A stretch of 14,563 nt of DNA. It comes from a bacterium. GTDB lineage: Bacteria; NPL-UPA2; JAUVJM01. Each line of letters opens with the position of its first letter. Position 1 is the first letter of the stretch. Made by a program: the position numbers and the translations under genes. The DNA is taken from the NCBI GenBank assembly GCA_030596585.1, contig JAUVJM010000025.1:1-14563 (forward strand), read 5' to 3'. Below the pieces are notes generated by a model. The model saw nothing but the letters and a program-made list of their open reading frames with translations, was not told where the DNA came from and made no database searches. This document shows positions 13,346 through 14,563 of the stretch, piece by piece.

Positions 13346-13621
13346 TCAGTATAACCTGTTGTCTTTGCCACCGTTAAGTGCAAGAAAGCTGTTTCTATCC
13401 ATCAAGATCAGTGCCTTCATCAGCTTCTCGTTCTCCAGATAGCCCGGTCTGCTCTTCGCGTAAAGCATGCAGAGCATCTCTTTGAAACGCATTAACTCAC
13501 CAAGTCTTCTTGCCCCTTCAAGAGTTTCCACCGTCAGGTATAGAAGTTCGAGAGCTCTCTCATAGCATCTTTTTGACCATTGAATTAACCTTTGAACAGC
13601 CTCATGGCTGCCTTTTCTCCC
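13346..13621 (-). pseudogene. C-terminal fragment of an unrecognised helical protein
   Basis: An open stretch runs from just after a stop at 13622-13624 to TGA at 13346-13348. It reads as charged amphipathic helices (for example AVQRLIQWSKRCYERALELL and LENEKLMKALILMDRNSF). No ATG begins it sensibly; the only early start is GTG 13531. The composition looks like real protein, but I do not recognise the family. It may be the tail of a gene whose front part was replaced by the sequences upstream. Confidence 0.35.
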
Positions 13622-13684
13622 CTAACAATATAAAATCTACTTCATTTGCCCGCTCTGTTCGCCAAAAATGCAAAATCTCAAAAT
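13602..13684 (-). pseudogene. Tail fragment of a second DUF4143 ATPase
   Basis: Read on the minus strand this gives EILHFWRTERANEVDFILL and then GEKRQP with a stop at 13602-13604. The FWRT...NEVDF pattern is the nuclease-like motif of DUF4143 proteins; the intact ATPase at 11556-12869 has LYYWHKEKRGSNAEVDYII at the same place. The sequence differs enough to be from another family member. The conserved sequence begins right at the end of the isomerase gene and breaks off before the expected IEVK motif. Confidence 0.6.
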
Positions 13685-14563
13685 CTAATCTTTGCCTGCC
13701 AGCTTTGTCTTTGTATTTGTTTCTCCGCCGTTCTGTATGTAGAGAAGCGGCGTGGGACGGTCCGTGTTTTCCATGTACTCCGGTCTTGCCTGCCAGGGAG
13801 CTGCCGAAAGCACGTTGCACAGGTCCATCCAGTATTCCAGCCTTGCAGGTTTTAATCCCCATGTCATGTGAAAGTGGTTTGCCGGGGCAAATTGTTTGTA
13901 TTCCCCCATCGTAGCGTATCTGGGTACGACGAACGTATGCGGCCAGGTAGCTGTAGATGTTTCGCACACCGCCTTTGCCAATTTCTCCGGCAGGTCAACT
14001 GTGACTGCCTCATCCCATATCAGCGAGAACATGTCCGACAGGGAGCTGTACGCCAATCTTCCGGCAATGCCCTCAATGCCGCCGGGTGAAATAAACGTAA
14101 CCGAGTTTCCCAATCCGGGGAAATATCCCTCATCTGCCAGGGGCATGGAAACCCGGGACATAATTTTCTTCGGACTTGCTCCGGGTTTAGCCGCCCAGTC
14201 AAAAGAGGCACTGCCTGAGTTATCACCGTCTACAAGACCTTTCTGTTCCCATAGAGTCGTTCCTTCGAGTTCCTCTATCTTGATTCGTTTTGCCAGGGCA
14301 TTTATCTCCCACGGTTCCCAGACTTTGCGGAAGTCCATGAAAAGCGGGGGACTGCCTCCTGTCAGGTAGGTGAAAAAAAGCATGGTAAGAAGACCCTGGG
14401 CATCAGCTTCGGTGGCATAGGGGAGCGGTGCCTTAGGTCCGTTGTGGTCGAAAGTGGAATTGAACAGTGATTCCATGATATCGGCAACGGGCAGGGGAAT
14501 ACCGCGCATATCGGAGCCCCATTCCAACTGGCTCATGAATCCGCCCCCGACGGCATTCAGTTC
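13685..14563 (-). CDS. L-fucose isomerase family protein (5' end outside the window)
   Basis: The visible 292 residues are the C-terminal half of an L-fucose/L-arabinose isomerase-fold enzyme, which interconverts an aldose and a ketose with a divalent metal. ELNAVGGGFMSQLEW at the window edge continues in frame, so the start lies beyond 14563. Aligned from memory to E. coli FucI, the catalytic residues are Glu52 (YATEADAQG), Asp77 (LFMDFRKVW) and His230 (PANHFHMTW) of the visible part, all present. NSGSASFD and TWPHTFVVPRYAT are also family blocks. The substrate may be fucose, another deoxy-sugar or something unrelated; the family is broad. The 3' end abuts a foreign ATPase fragment, so the last residues (about NTKTKLAGKD) could be altered by that junction. 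Confidence 0.85.
   Translation of the reverse strand, partial: ELNAVGGGFMSQLEWGSDMRGIPLPVADIMESLFNSTFDHNGPKAPLPYATEADAQGLLTMLFFTYLTGGSPPLFMDFRKVWEPWEINALAKRIKIEELEGTTLWEQKGLVDGDNSGSASFDWAAKPGASPKKIMSRVSMPLADEGYFPGLGNSVTFISPGGIEGIAGRLAYSSLSDMFSLIWDEAVTVDLPEKLAKAVCETSTATWPHTFVVPRYATMGEYKQFAPANHFHMTWGLKPARLEYWMDLCNVLSAAPWQARPEYMENTDRPTPLLYIQNGGETNTKTKLAGKD

Noticed and set aside
1..14563. CRISPR array, tRNA or rRNA genes
   Set aside because: I saw no regularly spaced direct repeats, no cloverleaf-like sequence and no rRNA-like stretch.

Overview
The window comes from a bacterium. The RibF, TruB and SpoIVB-type S55 proteins, the envelope propeller protein and several families of dispersed palindromic repeats would suit an uncultivated lineage such as Omnitrophota, Planctomycetota or a neighbouring candidate phylum. 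That placement is a low-confidence inference. The window is a core-gene operon flanked on both sides by accessory DNA full of broken genes, repeats and visibly AT-rich inserts.

Positions 1-2330 form a mosaic. It holds a structured inverted-repeat element (about 4-196), an AT-rich pair of overlapping genes resembling a toxin-antitoxin pair (small protein plus MNT-type nucleotidyltransferase), two palindromic repeat elements, a duplicated scrap of the ribF 3' end, and a PHP-domain phosphoesterase. The unit boundaries share a hairpin followed by a TTAGA(T/A) core, faintly like integron attC sites. A complete URO-D family (MtaA/CmuA-like) gene follows on the + strand.

Positions 3499-9440 are a compact minus-strand operon read from about 9467: a SpoIVB-type S55 peptidase, a secreted seven-bladed propeller protein, truB and ribF. 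The S55 protein carries its two half-domains in the opposite order to SpoIVB, which looks like a circular permutation and is the most interesting protein here. The order implies that an envelope protease and propeller pair is co-transcribed with tRNA pseudouridylation and flavin synthesis genes.

A divergent promoter at 9533-9562 drives a DegT-family PLP aminotransferase. It is translationally coupled (ATGA) to a D-2-hydroxyacid dehydrogenase gene that has lost its NAD-binding domain and carries two frameshifts. Converging on it with no spacer is an AAA+/DUF4143 ATPase gene whose transcript looks almost leaderless.

Positions 12870-13684 hold dyads, two near-identical 20-bp palindromes, a helical protein fragment of unknown origin and the tail of a second DUF4143 ATPase. 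The window ends inside an L-fucose isomerase-family gene (minus strand, 5' end outside the window) with its predicted catalytic Glu, Asp and His present.
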